DNA from: Sutterella sp047777475
GTDB taxonomy: Bacteria; Pseudomonadota; Gammaproteobacteria; Burkholderiales; Burkholderiaceae_F
DNA: 64,000 nucleotides
Assembly: GCA_047777475.1 (NCBI GenBank)
Contig: JBKEET010000005.1
Location: forward strand, 1 to 64,000
Direction of reading: 5' to 3'
The notes under the pieces were generated by a model that was not told the origin of the DNA, did not search any database, and saw only the letters and a list, made by a program, of their open reading frames with translations. Both the position numbers and the translations under genes were made by a program. Positions 37,521-46,211 of the stretch are shown in pieces. How positions within the stretch are numbered: the first letter of the stretch is position 1; every line of letters starts with the position of its first letter.

Positions 37521-39545
37521 ATGAATCTCTTTTTCGAAGAAGACGGCGCCTTCAAGGCGGGCACGGTTCTCGCCCAGGCGGGCACGGCCTACCAGGTCGA
37601 GCTGCCCACCGGCCGGCGCACCAAGGTGAAGGCCAACCGCTCCTTTTTCACTTTCGAGTCGCCCGCCCCGGCCGCGCTCATCGAGCGCGCGCAGGCGATG
37701 TCGGGCGAGCTCGACCCGTCCTTCCTCTGGGAGGCGGCCGAGGGCCGCGACGAGTTCACCTATGAGGAGCTCGCCGAGGAGTACTGGGGCGGCAGCGCCG
37801 GCCCCGTCGAGAAGGCGGCGCTCCTTTTCGCGCTGCACAGCAATCCCGTCTATTTCTACCGCAAGGGCCGCGGCGCCTATAAGCGCGCTCCCGCGGACAC
37901 CCTGAAGCTCGCGCTCGCGGCGCTCGAGAAAAAGCGCCGCCGCGAGCTCCTCAAGCAGTCCTGGGTCGAGGCGATGGGCCGCGGGGAACTCCCCGAGGAG
38001 ATCCGCTCCCAGGCGATGCAGCTGCTGATCAAGCCCGACAAGAACAGCATCGAGTGGAAGGCGCTCGAGGAGGCGAGCGCCGCCGCGCGCCTCTCGCCCC
38101 TGCGGCTCATGCTCAAGCTCGGCGCGATCGAGAGTCCCTGGCACTGGCACGTCGACAGCTTTTACGCGGAAAACTTCCCCCAGGGCCGCGGCTTCCCGGC
38201 CGACCTGCCCGAGCCCGACGTCTCGGGCTGGGAGCAGTATCCGCTCGCTCACGTACACGCCTTCTCGATCGACGACTCGGCGACGACCGAGATCGACGAC
38301 GCGGCGAGCGTCGAGCATCTCGGGGACGGCCGCACGCGGGTGGGCGTCCACATCGCGGCGCCTTCTCTCGGCATTCACCGCGACGATGCACTCGACAGGG
38401 CCGCGCGTGCGCGCATGAGCACGGTTTACGCGCCCGGCCTCAAGACGACGATGCTCCCCGAATCCTGCATCAAGGCCTTTTCGCTCGACGAGGGGCGCCC
38501 CGTGCCCTGCGTTTCGCTCTACGCCACGGTCGACGACGAGACGCTTTCCGTCATTTCCACCGAGACGCGCCTCGAGCGCGTGGCCGTCGAGCGCAACCTG
38601 CGCTACGACAGGATCGACGCGCTCGTCACCGAGGAGGCGGTGAGCTCGGGGCACCTCGACATGGCGTTCGGCGACGACATCTGCTGGCTCTGGCGCTTTG
38701 CGAAGCACCTGCAGAAGGGCCGCGAGGAAGTGCGCGGACGCCCCGAGGCGACGGGCCGCATCGACTGGTACTTCGACCTTGAGGGCGAGGGCGAGAACGC
38801 GATCATCCACGTCAAGGGCCGCCGCCGCGGCGCGCCGCTCGACCTGCTGGTCGCCGAGCTCATGATCCTCGCCAACAGCACCTGGGGCCTCTGGCTCGAG
38901 GAGCACGGCACGCCCGGCATCTACCGCTCGCAGCGCATGGGGCGCGTGCGCATGAGCACGACCCCGGGGCCGCACGACGGCCTCGGCGTCGAGCGCTACG
39001 CCTGGAGCACCTCGCCGCTGCGGCGCTACGTCGACCTCATCAACCAGCGCCAGATGGTGACGGCGCTCAAGGGCGAACCGCCCGCCTACGCCGGCAACGA
39101 CGTCGACCTTTTCGCCATCGTGAGCCAGTTCGACGCGCTCTACACGCTTTACAACGACTTCCAGACGCGCATGGAGCGCTACTGGTCGCTGCGCTGGATC
39201 CTGCAGGAGAAGCTCACGCGCATCGAGGCAGTCGTGGTCAAGGGCGACCTAGTGCGCATCGACGGGCTGCCGTTCATGCAGCGCGTGCCGGGCCTGCCCG
39301 AGGACCTTGAGCGCGGGCGCAAGGTGCTGCTGCAGATCATCGGCTGCGACTTGGTCGACCTCGTGATGGAGGCGCGCCTCATCAAGGTGCTCGACGAATC
39401 GGCGAGCGCTGAGGAGAGCGCCGCGCTCGAGGAGGAGATTGCCGAAAACGAGTCGGCCGAGGCCGAGAAGGCCGAAAAGGCCGCTTCTTCGGAAAACGGA
39501 GGGGAAAACGGCGCGGAAGCCGCGCCGCAAGCGCCTCAGGCGTAA
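37521..39545 (+). CDS. RNase II/RNase R-family exoribonuclease (RNB domain)
   Basis: 674 residues. Processive 3'-5' exoribonuclease fold: N-terminal beta-rich OB part, RNB catalytic centre with the acidic cluster SIDDSATTEIDDAASV followed by VGVHIAAPS, the middle region DDICWLWRF, and RMSTTPGPHDGLGV/WSTSPLRRYVDLINQRQ, typical of the family. There is an acidic C-terminal tail (about 630-674, EE/EK rich) instead of a long basic RNase R tail; no typical S1 domain is evident, so it is an RNase II/R-like protein rather than canonical Rnr. Confidence 0.9.
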   Translation: MNLFFEEDGAFKAGTVLAQAGTAYQVELPTGRRTKVKANRSFFTFESPAPAALIERAQAMSGELDPSFLWEAAEGRDEFTYEELAEEYWGGSAGPVEKAALLFALHSNPVYFYRKGRGAYKRAPADTLKLALAALEKKRRRELLKQSWVEAMGRGELPEEIRSQAMQLLIKPDKNSIEWKALEEASAAARLSPLRLMLKLGAIESPWHWHVDSFYAENFPQGRGFPADLPEPDVSGWEQYPLAHVHAFSIDDSATTEIDDAASVEHLGDGRTRVGVHIAAPSLGIHRDDALDRAARARMSTVYAPGLKTTMLPESCIKAFSLDEGRPVPCVSLYATVDDETLSVISTETRLERVAVERNLRYDRIDALVTEEAVSSGHLDMAFGDDICWLWRFAKHLQKGREEVRGRPEATGRIDWYFDLEGEGENAIIHVKGRRRGAPLDLLVAELMILANSTWGLWLEEHGTPGIYRSQRMGRVRMSTTPGPHDGLGVERYAWSTSPLRRYVDLINQRQMVTALKGEPPAYAGNDVDLFAIVSQFDALYTLYNDFQTRMERYWSLRWILQEKLTRIEAVVVKGDLVRIDGLPFMQRVPGLPEDLERGRKVLLQIIGCDLVDLVMEARLIKVLDESASAEESAALEEEIAENESAEAEKAEKAASSENGGENGAEAAPQAPQA

Positions 39546-39712
39546 GCGAAGCACCGGGGGCGGGGCCCTCTCGCATCAATTTTTGACGCGTGAGAAAGCA
39601 CATTCGAGCGCTCCCGTGTTAGTCTCCCACCTGCGCCGGGAAAACGGTTCGGAAAAAACGGGTTAAGGCTCCTCCCGCCCAGGGGCCTGCATTCACACGA
39701 TCGGAGAGAAAC

Positions 39713-41206
39713 ATGCCTGAAAGCCTGACGGCCCAGGAACCAAAGCATGACGACCAGGACCGCCTGGTGCGCGATTCCGATGAAGCGTCGAGAACGCTCG
39801 AGTGGGTGCACCGTCTCTTTGAAGAAGACACCGAAAAGCACCGCTCCGAGCGGGCGGTGCGCGAGCACCACGAAAACGAGCCCCTGCCGATCAGCCCCGA
39901 GGCTGCCGAGCGGGTGAAGGAGGCGCTCACCAAGCTGCACCCGGCCGACATCGCCTGGATCCTCGAGGCGCTGCCGCTCGACGAGCGACTCACCGTCTGG
40001 AACCTCGTGCAGAGCGAGGACGACGGCGACATTCTGGTCGAAGTCAACGACGGCGTGCGCGAGACGCTGATCGACGCGATGAACCGCGACGAGCTCGTCG
40101 ACGCGGTCGAAACCCTCGATACGGACGAGATCGCCGACCTCGTCGAGGACCTGCCGCCCGACGTGATGGCGCAGGTCCAGGAAGGCCTGTCGCACGAAGA
40201 GCGCGCGCAGGTGCGCGCGGCGATGTCGTACCCCGAGGACTCCGTCGGCGCGCGCATGGACTTCGAGTTCATCTCGATCCGCGAGGAAACGACGATCGAG
40301 CTCGTGCTCAAGTACCTGAGGCGCTTCGAGGAGCTGCCGGACCACACCGACCAGGTGTTCGTGGTCGACCGGCACGGCCATTTCAAGGGCGCGATCGGGC
40401 TTTCGCAGATCCTCACGTGCGATCCCAAGGTGGCGGTGCGCTCGATCATGCACACCGACATCCTCACCCTCAATCCCCTTGAAGACGCGAGCGACGCGGC
40501 GGGCGCCTTCGAGCGCTACGACCTCGTTAGCGCGCCGGTGGTCGACGAAGCCGGCCGCCTCGTCGGACGCCTCACCGTCAACGAGATGGTCGACGTCATC
40601 CGCGAGGACAGCGAGGAGGACGCCTTCGCGGCCGTCGGCCTGGACGACGAGCAGGATATTTTCGGCAGCGTCTGGCAGACCGCCAAGAGCCGCTGGCTCT
40701 GGCTCGGCGTCAACCTGTGCACCGCGTTTTTCGCGAGCCGCGTCATTTCGCTCTTCGACGGCACGATCGAGCGCGTCGTCGCGCTCGCCGCGCTGATGCC
40801 GATCGTCGGCGGCATGGCCGGCAACTCCGGCAACCAGACGCTCACGCTGCTCGTGCGCTCGCTTGCCATGGGCCAGGTGACCGACGCCAACAAGGGCGAC
40901 CTCATCAAGAAGGAAATGGCCGTCGCGGTCATCAACGGCCTCATCTGGGGCGTGATCGCGGGCCTGTGCGCCTGGCTCCTTTACTTCGACACGCCCGAAG
41001 GCATCAAGCTCGGCATCGTCATGATGCTCGCGATGTTCCTCAACATCGTGCAGGGCGCGGCGGTGGGCCTCGCGGTCCCGCTCATCCTCACCCGCCTCGG
41101 GCGCGATCCCGCAATGGGCGGCTCGGTGCTGCTCACCTTCTCGACCGACTCGGGCGGCTTCCTGATCTTCCTCGGCCTGGCGACGATCTTCTTCGGCCAG
41201 GGCTGA
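39713..41206 (+). CDS. mgtE: Magnesium transporter MgtE
   Basis: 497 residues. N-terminal acidic MgtE_N domain (about 60-190), two CBS domains (200-330; VFVVDRHGHFKGAIGL, VSAPVVDEAGRLVGRLT) that sense cytoplasmic Mg2+, then five TM helices starting near residue 330 with the pore signature PIVGGMAGNSGNQTLTLLVRSLA and the terminal STDSGGFLIFLGLAT. ATG 39713 follows CGGAGAG. I looked for an M-box riboswitch in the 167-base gap and did not find one. Confidence 0.96.
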   Translation: MPESLTAQEPKHDDQDRLVRDSDEASRTLEWVHRLFEEDTEKHRSERAVREHHENEPLPISPEAAERVKEALTKLHPADIAWILEALPLDERLTVWNLVQSEDDGDILVEVNDGVRETLIDAMNRDELVDAVETLDTDEIADLVEDLPPDVMAQVQEGLSHEERAQVRAAMSYPEDSVGARMDFEFISIREETTIELVLKYLRRFEELPDHTDQVFVVDRHGHFKGAIGLSQILTCDPKVAVRSIMHTDILTLNPLEDASDAAGAFERYDLVSAPVVDEAGRLVGRLTVNEMVDVIREDSEEDAFAAVGLDDEQDIFGSVWQTAKSRWLWLGVNLCTAFFASRVISLFDGTIERVVALAALMPIVGGMAGNSGNQTLTLLVRSLAMGQVTDANKGDLIKKEMAVAVINGLIWGVIAGLCAWLLYFDTPEGIKLGIVMMLAMFLNIVQGAAVGLAVPLILTRLGRDPAMGGSVLLTFSTDSGGFLIFLGLATIFFGQG

Positions 41207-41213
41207 GAAACGG

Positions 41214-41258
41214 CAAAAATAAAATAAGGCCCGCACGCTTTGCTGCCGTGCGGGCCTT
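41214..41258. terminator. Bidirectional terminator between mgtE and the KTSC gene
   Basis: Stem AAGGCCCGCACG/CGTGCGGGCCTT at about 41226-41237 and 41247-41258, preceded by an A-rich tract that gives a T tract on the minus strand. Confidence 0.75.
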
Positions 41259-41283
41259 GGCTTCAAAGGGTTCTGCGGCGCCG

Positions 41284-41571
41284 TTACGCGTCCCCGAAGA
41301 GTTTCTTCAGCGCCTCGAGCGACTGCTTCGAGCGGGGCTTTTCGGCTTCCTCTTCCTTCGCGCTGATCTCGCGGATCACGTAGTTTTCCTCGATTTCGTC
41401 GCGCCAGTAGCTCGCGGGCGAGCCCGAATCGAGAAAGCGCGAGGCGGCCTCGGGCCCGATGTTTTCGACGCGAACCAGGCGGTGCGTGTCGAACTCCACG
41501 TCAAGGCAGCGCCGTTCGCTGTCGTAGCCGGCGGAAAGGATGCCGCCGCGGTGTATCGGTCTGCGCTTCAT
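41284..41571 (-). CDS. KTSC-domain protein
   Basis: 95 residues. KTSC-like core around residues 10-60 (GGILSAGYDSERRCLDVEFDTHRLVRVENI ... ASYWRDEIEENY), then a charged C-terminal tail. Chosen ATG 41571; an upstream ATG gives an unlikely extension. The domain is small and of unknown function, found in many bacteria and phages. Confidence 0.75.
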   Translation of the reverse strand: MKRRPIHRGGILSAGYDSERRCLDVEFDTHRLVRVENIGPEAASRFLDSGSPASYWRDEIEENYVIREISAKEEEAEKPRSKQSLEALKKLFGDA

Positions 41572-41887
41572 TGTCAAATTGTCCCAATTGTAAAGATGCG
41601 CCGCCTGCCGAACGCAGCGCGGCCGTTTTTCCATTGTAGGCGCGAAAGCGTGCCGAGGTCTGAATTTCCAGGCGTTTTGTTGTCCGGCGGCAGAGCATTC
41701 CGGGTGCCTTGCAGAGTGTTAAGACTCTGTAATGCTTTGTCTCGGAAGCGCGGCCTGCGCTTGAAAATTTCCGTTTCGTTTTGATAGTATAAAAAGATCG
41801 AGTTTCTAAAAGGAAAGCCGCCGATGCATTCCGGCGCCTAGTCTCCGTAAGGGGACGGGACGGCCGGAAGCCCACGGCAAACACTGT
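41572..41887. promoter_or_regulatory. 316-base region upstream of the lytic transglycosylase, with a promoter and a structured leader
   Basis: The KTSC-proximal half shows nothing I can name. TTGAAA (41761-41766) and TAGTAT (41785-41790), spaced by 18 bases, form a plausible sigma-70 promoter; a TATAAA overlaps. The roughly 90-base leader then folds into hairpins: CGCCG/CGGCG around 41820-41836 and GTCTCC-GTAA-GGGGAC at 41841-41856 with a GNRA-type loop, followed by a C/G-rich GGCCGG...CCCACGGC stretch close to the start. I could not match it to a known riboswitch. Confidence 0.45.
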
Positions 41888-42793
41888 ATGATCGTCCGAC
41901 TATCGCTCAGAAAGCTGCTTCTCTCACCCGCCGTTCCCGCCTTTCTCACGGCTGCGGCGATAGGGACTGCTGTGTTCTGGGCGCCGGAAACGCAGACAGA
42001 GGCCCCGTCGGCCGCTGCGGAGCCGGCGGCGGTCATTGCCGAGACGGACGCTGCCGCAGCGAGCGCGCAGCGCGCCCTCTTCGCCGCCGAGGTGCACGAC
42101 GCGGAGCGCGCCGCGCAGGTGCGCCTCACCGCCGAGAGCGAGTCTGCGGCGGCCAAGGCCGAGGCGAGCAGGAACAACGCCGCCCATCAGGTGGCCGTTT
42201 ACGTCAACAAGGCTTTCCGCGTTCCCATGCAGCAGGCCCGCCAGGTCACCGAGTGGGCCATTGAGATCGGCAAGGCGCGCGACGTCGACCCGCTTCTCAT
42301 CCTCGCCGTCATCGGCACCGAGTCGAGCTTCAATCCCGACGCGCGCTCCGGCGCCGGCGCCGAGGGCCTGATGCAGGTCGTCACCAACGTCCACAAGAAG
42401 AAGTTCCGCGCTTTCGGCGGCCGCCAGGCGGCTTTCGACCCGTACGCGAACATCGCCGTGGGCACCGACATCCTTTCCTATCTCATCAAGCGCACGGGCA
42501 GCGTGAACCGCGCCCTCAAGTACTACAGCGGCGCGGCCAACATGTCGCACGACAACGGCTACGGCAACAAGGTGCTCAAGGAGCACAGCCTGCTCTCCGT
42601 GGCGGCGCTCGGCGACACCGACCGCGCGGTCTCGCTCCACAAGAGCCGCAAGGGCGCGCCCGAGCAGCGCGTGAGCGGCAACGAGACGCTCGGCTTCAGC
42701 AACTGGTCGGACCTTCTCGCCGAAAGCAGCGAAGGCGAGGAAGAGGCGCAGAGCGGCCCCGACAGCTGGTACGCGCTGCTCCCGCAGGGCTAG
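41888..42793 (+). CDS. SLT-domain lytic transglycosylase
   Basis: 301 residues. N-terminal signal anchor (residues 11-32), an Ala/Glu-rich helical stalk (40-110), and the lysozyme-like SLT catalytic domain from about 115, with catalytic E145 in VIGTESSFNP, GAEGLMQVVTNVHKKKF and NIAVGTDILSYLIKRTG and ALKYYSGAANM. Cleaves peptidoglycan with formation of anhydro-MurNAc, the product recycled by AmpD/Mpl. The C-terminal about 60 residues are low-complexity. Leader RNA appears structured. Confidence 0.9.
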   Translation: MIVRLSLRKLLLSPAVPAFLTAAAIGTAVFWAPETQTEAPSAAAEPAAVIAETDAAAASAQRALFAAEVHDAERAAQVRLTAESESAAAKAEASRNNAAHQVAVYVNKAFRVPMQQARQVTEWAIEIGKARDVDPLLILAVIGTESSFNPDARSGAGAEGLMQVVTNVHKKKFRAFGGRQAAFDPYANIAVGTDILSYLIKRTGSVNRALKYYSGAANMSHDNGYGNKVLKEHSLLSVAALGDTDRAVSLHKSRKGAPEQRVSGNETLGFSNWSDLLAESSEGEEEAQSGPDSWYALLPQG

Positions 42794-43068
42794 CCTGCCG
42801 GAAAAAGGCTCCCGCAAGCGAATTTCCCGCCCCGCCGGGCCCTGTGCCCCGCGGGGCGTTCTGCGCTTTGAGGGACTGCGACGCAGCCCCGGGCCGACAT
42901 TCGCGCAAACCCTGCGCGGGCGCACGAAGCCGTGTTTTTACGGTTAAATGCGCGCGGACAGTTTGTTAGAATACCGCTCAATCTCCGACGGCGGCCGAAC
43001 AAGGAACGCTCGGCCGCAAGCCGCGACTTTCTCTCTTGTTCTCTTCTTATAACAGTCCTCAAAGCAAC

Positions 43069-45084
43069 ATGATGACTTCTGCAGTCTCCGCTCAGACGAT
43101 GGCCAATGCGATCCGCGCCCTCAGCATGGACGCCATTGAAAAGGCCAAGTCCGGGCACCCGGGCATGCCCATGGGCATGGCCGACATCGCCACCGCGCTG
43201 TGGTCCCGCCACCTTCGCTTCAATCCCTGCGATCCGCATTGGACGGGACGCGACCGCTTCATCCTCTCGAACGGGCACGGCTCGATGCTGCAGTACGCGC
43301 TGCTTCACCTGACGGGCTACGACGTCTCGATCGAGGACATCAAGAATTTCCGCCAGCTCGGCAGCAAGACACCGGGCCATCCCGAGGTCGGCGTGACGCC
43401 GGGCGTCGAGACGACGACCGGCCCGCTCGGGCAGGGCATCGCCAACGGCGTCGGCATGGCGCTCGCCGAGAAAATGCTCGCCGCGGAGTTCAACCGCGAG
43501 GGCTTCCCCGTCATCGACAACCGCACCTACGTGTTCCTGGGCGACGGCTGCATGATGGAAGGCATCAGCCACGAGGTCTGCTCGCTCGCCGGCGTCTGGA
43601 AGCTCAACAAGCTCATCGCCATTTACGACGACAACGGCATTTCGATTGACGGCGACGTCCGCGGCTGGTTCGGCGACGACACGCGCGGCCGCTTCGAGGC
43701 CTACGGTTGGAACGTCATCGGCCCGATCGACGGCCACGACATCGACGCCGTCGACATGGCGATCGCCGAGGCGAAGCGGAGCAAGGACAAGCCCACGCTC
43801 ATCATCGCCAAGACGACGATCGGCAAGGGCGCGCCGCACCGCCAGGGCACGGCCAAGGTGCACGGCTCCGCGCTCGGCCCGGAGGAAATCGCCGCCGCGC
43901 GCGAGACGCTCGGCTGGAAATACCCGCCCTTCGTGATCCCGCAGGAAATCTACGACGCCTGGGACCACCGGGCCGAGGGCAAGCGCATCGAAGATGAATA
44001 CCAGGCCATGTACGCGAAGTACAAGGCCGCCTATCCGAAGCTCGCCGCCGAGCTCGAGCGCCGCCTGAGGGGCGACCTGCCCGCGAACTGGTCCGAGACC
44101 GTGATGGACGCGCTCTGCAAGGCGCAGGAAGAGGGCGAGTCGATCGCCTCGCGCAAGGCGAGCCAGAAGACGCTCAACGCCCTGGCCCCCGCGCTGCCGG
44201 AACTGCTCGGCGGCTCGGCCGACCTCACGGGCTCCAACCTCACCAACTGGGAAGGCGTCAAGAGCCTCAACACGGGCGACTTCACGGCCCGCCACATCAG
44301 CTACGGCGTGCGCGAGTTCGGCATGTCCGCCATCATGAACGGCATTGCGCTCTACGGCGGCTTCATCCCGTTTGCGGCGACGTTCCTCACGTTCTCGGAT
44401 TACTCGCGCAATGCGCTTCGCATGTCGGCGCTGATGAAGCAGCGCGTCATCAACGTCTTCACGCACGACTCGATCGGCCTCGGCGAAGACGGCCCGACGC
44501 ACCAGCCCGTGGAGCAGATCCCCAGCCTGAGGCTCATCCCCGGCATGCACGTCTGGCGCCCCGCCGACACGGTCGAGACCGTGGTCGCCTGGGCGAGCGC
44601 CATCGAGCGCCGCGACGGCCCGTCGATCCTCATTTTCTCGCGCCAGAGCCTGCCCTTCGTCGACCGCGACGAAGTTGACGCCGACGCGATCGCGCGCGGC
44701 GGCTACATCGCCGCCGAGGCGCCCGCCGGCAAGGGCGAGGCGCAGGTCATCCTGCTCGCCACGGGCTCCGAGATGGGCCTGGCGATGCAGGCGAGGAACC
44801 TGCTCACGGCGCGCAACGTGCAGGCGAGGGTCGTCTCGATGCCCTGCGCGAACCTCTTCGACGAGCAGGACTCCGCCTACCGCGAGAGCGTTCTCACGCC
44901 GGGCACGCCCGTCGTGGCGATCGAGGCCTCGCAGCCCGACCTCTGGCACAAGTATTTCACGGGCAAGGGCACGGCCATCGGCATGACGACCTTCGGCGAC
45001 AGCGCCCCCGCGTCCGTGCTTTGGAAGAAATTCGGCTTCACCGCGGAGGGCGTGGTCGCCGCGGCCGAAGAGCTGCTCAAGTGA
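43069..45084 (+). CDS. tkt: Transketolase
   Basis: 671 residues. TPP enzyme linking pentose phosphates to glycolysis. Pyrophosphate-binding GDGCMMEGISHE, the N-terminal IEKAKSGHPGMPMG, H-bonding GPLGQGIANGVGMALAEK and TGS-like LATGSEMGLAM. The start could be ATG 43069 or the following ATG 43072; the longer frame from 43036 is not expected. A possible -10 TAGAAT at 42967-42972. Heads the tkt-gap-pgk cluster. Confidence 0.96.
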   Translation: MMTSAVSAQTMANAIRALSMDAIEKAKSGHPGMPMGMADIATALWSRHLRFNPCDPHWTGRDRFILSNGHGSMLQYALLHLTGYDVSIEDIKNFRQLGSKTPGHPEVGVTPGVETTTGPLGQGIANGVGMALAEKMLAAEFNREGFPVIDNRTYVFLGDGCMMEGISHEVCSLAGVWKLNKLIAIYDDNGISIDGDVRGWFGDDTRGRFEAYGWNVIGPIDGHDIDAVDMAIAEAKRSKDKPTLIIAKTTIGKGAPHRQGTAKVHGSALGPEEIAAARETLGWKYPPFVIPQEIYDAWDHRAEGKRIEDEYQAMYAKYKAAYPKLAAELERRLRGDLPANWSETVMDALCKAQEEGESIASRKASQKTLNALAPALPELLGGSADLTGSNLTNWEGVKSLNTGDFTARHISYGVREFGMSAIMNGIALYGGFIPFAATFLTFSDYSRNALRMSALMKQRVINVFTHDSIGLGEDGPTHQPVEQIPSLRLIPGMHVWRPADTVETVVAWASAIERRDGPSILIFSRQSLPFVDRDEVDADAIARGGYIAAEAPAGKGEAQVILLATGSEMGLAMQARNLLTARNVQARVVSMPCANLFDEQDSAYRESVLTPGTPVVAIEASQPDLWHKYFTGKGTAIGMTTFGDSAPASVLWKKFGFTAEGVVAAAEELLK

Positions 45085-45126
45085 CCACCAACCACCATCG
45101 ACCCACTCAAGTCAAGGATTAGCAAG

Positions 45127-46140
45127 ATGACAATTCGCGTTGCGATTACGGGCTTTGGCCGCATCGGCCGCAATGTTCTGCGCGCTCACTACGAGTACGG
45201 CAAGAAGCACGACATCGAGATCGTGGCTGTCAATGCGCCGGGCGACCTGGCCATTCACGCCCACCTGCTCAAGCACGACACGGTGCACGGCCTCTTCGGC
45301 GCCGACGTGAGCACGGAAGGCACGGACACGCTGATCGTCAACGGCGACCGCATCCGCGTCTTCGGCTCCTACGACCCGAGCAAGCTGCCCTGGGGCGACC
45401 TGGGCGTCGACGTCGTGATGGAGTGCACGGGCGCCTTCAACTCGACCGAAAAGAGCATGGTGCACATCAACCAGGGCGCGAAGAAGGTGCTGCTTTCCGC
45501 GCCCGGCAAGCCCGCCGACGCGACGATCGTCTACGGCGTCAACCAGGACACGCTCCGCCCCGAGCACCGCGTCGTCTCCAACGCCTCCTGCACGACGAAC
45601 TGCCTCGCGCCGCTCGCCAAGGCGCTGCACGGCGCGATCGGCATCGAGCGCGGCCTCATGACCACCGTCCACTCCTACACCAACGACCAGGTGCTCACCG
45701 ACGTCTACCACAAGGACATCCGCCGCGCCCGCGCCGCCGGCCGCTCGATGATCCCGACCAAGACGGGCGCCGCCAAGGCCGTCGGCCTGGTGCTCCCCGA
45801 GCTCAACGGCCGCCTCGACGGCTTCTCGCTGCGCGTGCCGACGATCAACGTGAGCTTCGTCGACCTCACCTTCATCGCGAAGCGCGACACCTCGGTCGAA
45901 GAGATCAACGAGGCGGTGAAGGCCGCTTCCGAGGGCAGCCTCAAGGGCATCCTCGCTTACTCCGACCTGCCGCTCGTGAGCTCCGACTACAACCACGATC
46001 CGCACAGCTCGATCTACGACGCCACGCTCACCAAGGTCTCCGGCGGCCGCCTCTGCAAGGTCACCGCCTGGTACGACAACGAGTGGGGCTTCTCGAACCG
46101 CATGCTCGACGTGGCCACGGCCATGATGGCGGCGAAGTAA
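45127..46140 (+). CDS. gap: Glyceraldehyde-3-phosphate dehydrogenase, type I
   Basis: 337 residues. NAD-binding GFGRIGRNVLRA at the N-terminus, catalytic Cys in SNASCTTNCLAPLAK (near residue 157), and WYDNEWGFSNRMLD near the C-terminus. Position 2 in the tkt-gap-pgk cluster, 42 bases after tkt. Start ATG 45127 with AAGGATTAGCAAG upstream. Confidence 0.98.
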   Translation: MTIRVAITGFGRIGRNVLRAHYEYGKKHDIEIVAVNAPGDLAIHAHLLKHDTVHGLFGADVSTEGTDTLIVNGDRIRVFGSYDPSKLPWGDLGVDVVMECTGAFNSTEKSMVHINQGAKKVLLSAPGKPADATIVYGVNQDTLRPEHRVVSNASCTTNCLAPLAKALHGAIGIERGLMTTVHSYTNDQVLTDVYHKDIRRARAAGRSMIPTKTGAAKAVGLVLPELNGRLDGFSLRVPTINVSFVDLTFIAKRDTSVEEINEAVKAASEGSLKGILAYSDLPLVSSDYNHDPHSSIYDATLTKVSGGRLCKVTAWYDNEWGFSNRMLDVATAMMAAK

Positions 46141-46160
46141 CCGCAGCACTTCATCCTTCA

Positions 46161-46193
46161 AAGCCATGCCGGACGGTCTCCGGCGTGGCTTTT
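46161..46193 (+). terminator. Terminator-like hairpin between gap and pgk
   Basis: A 12-bp stem with one wobble at 46161-46172 and 46180-46191, then TTTT, only 19 bases before the pgk start. It can set the gap:pgk ratio by partial termination. Confidence 0.5.
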
Positions 46194-46211
46194 CACATTC
46201 CGGAGAAACCT

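Noticed and set aside
39546..39712. Possible M-box riboswitch before mgtE
   Set aside because: A short GGCTCCT-like piece caught attention, but the rest of the M-box core (conserved GCTAC, AGACGCC and TGGGTC blocks) is missing.
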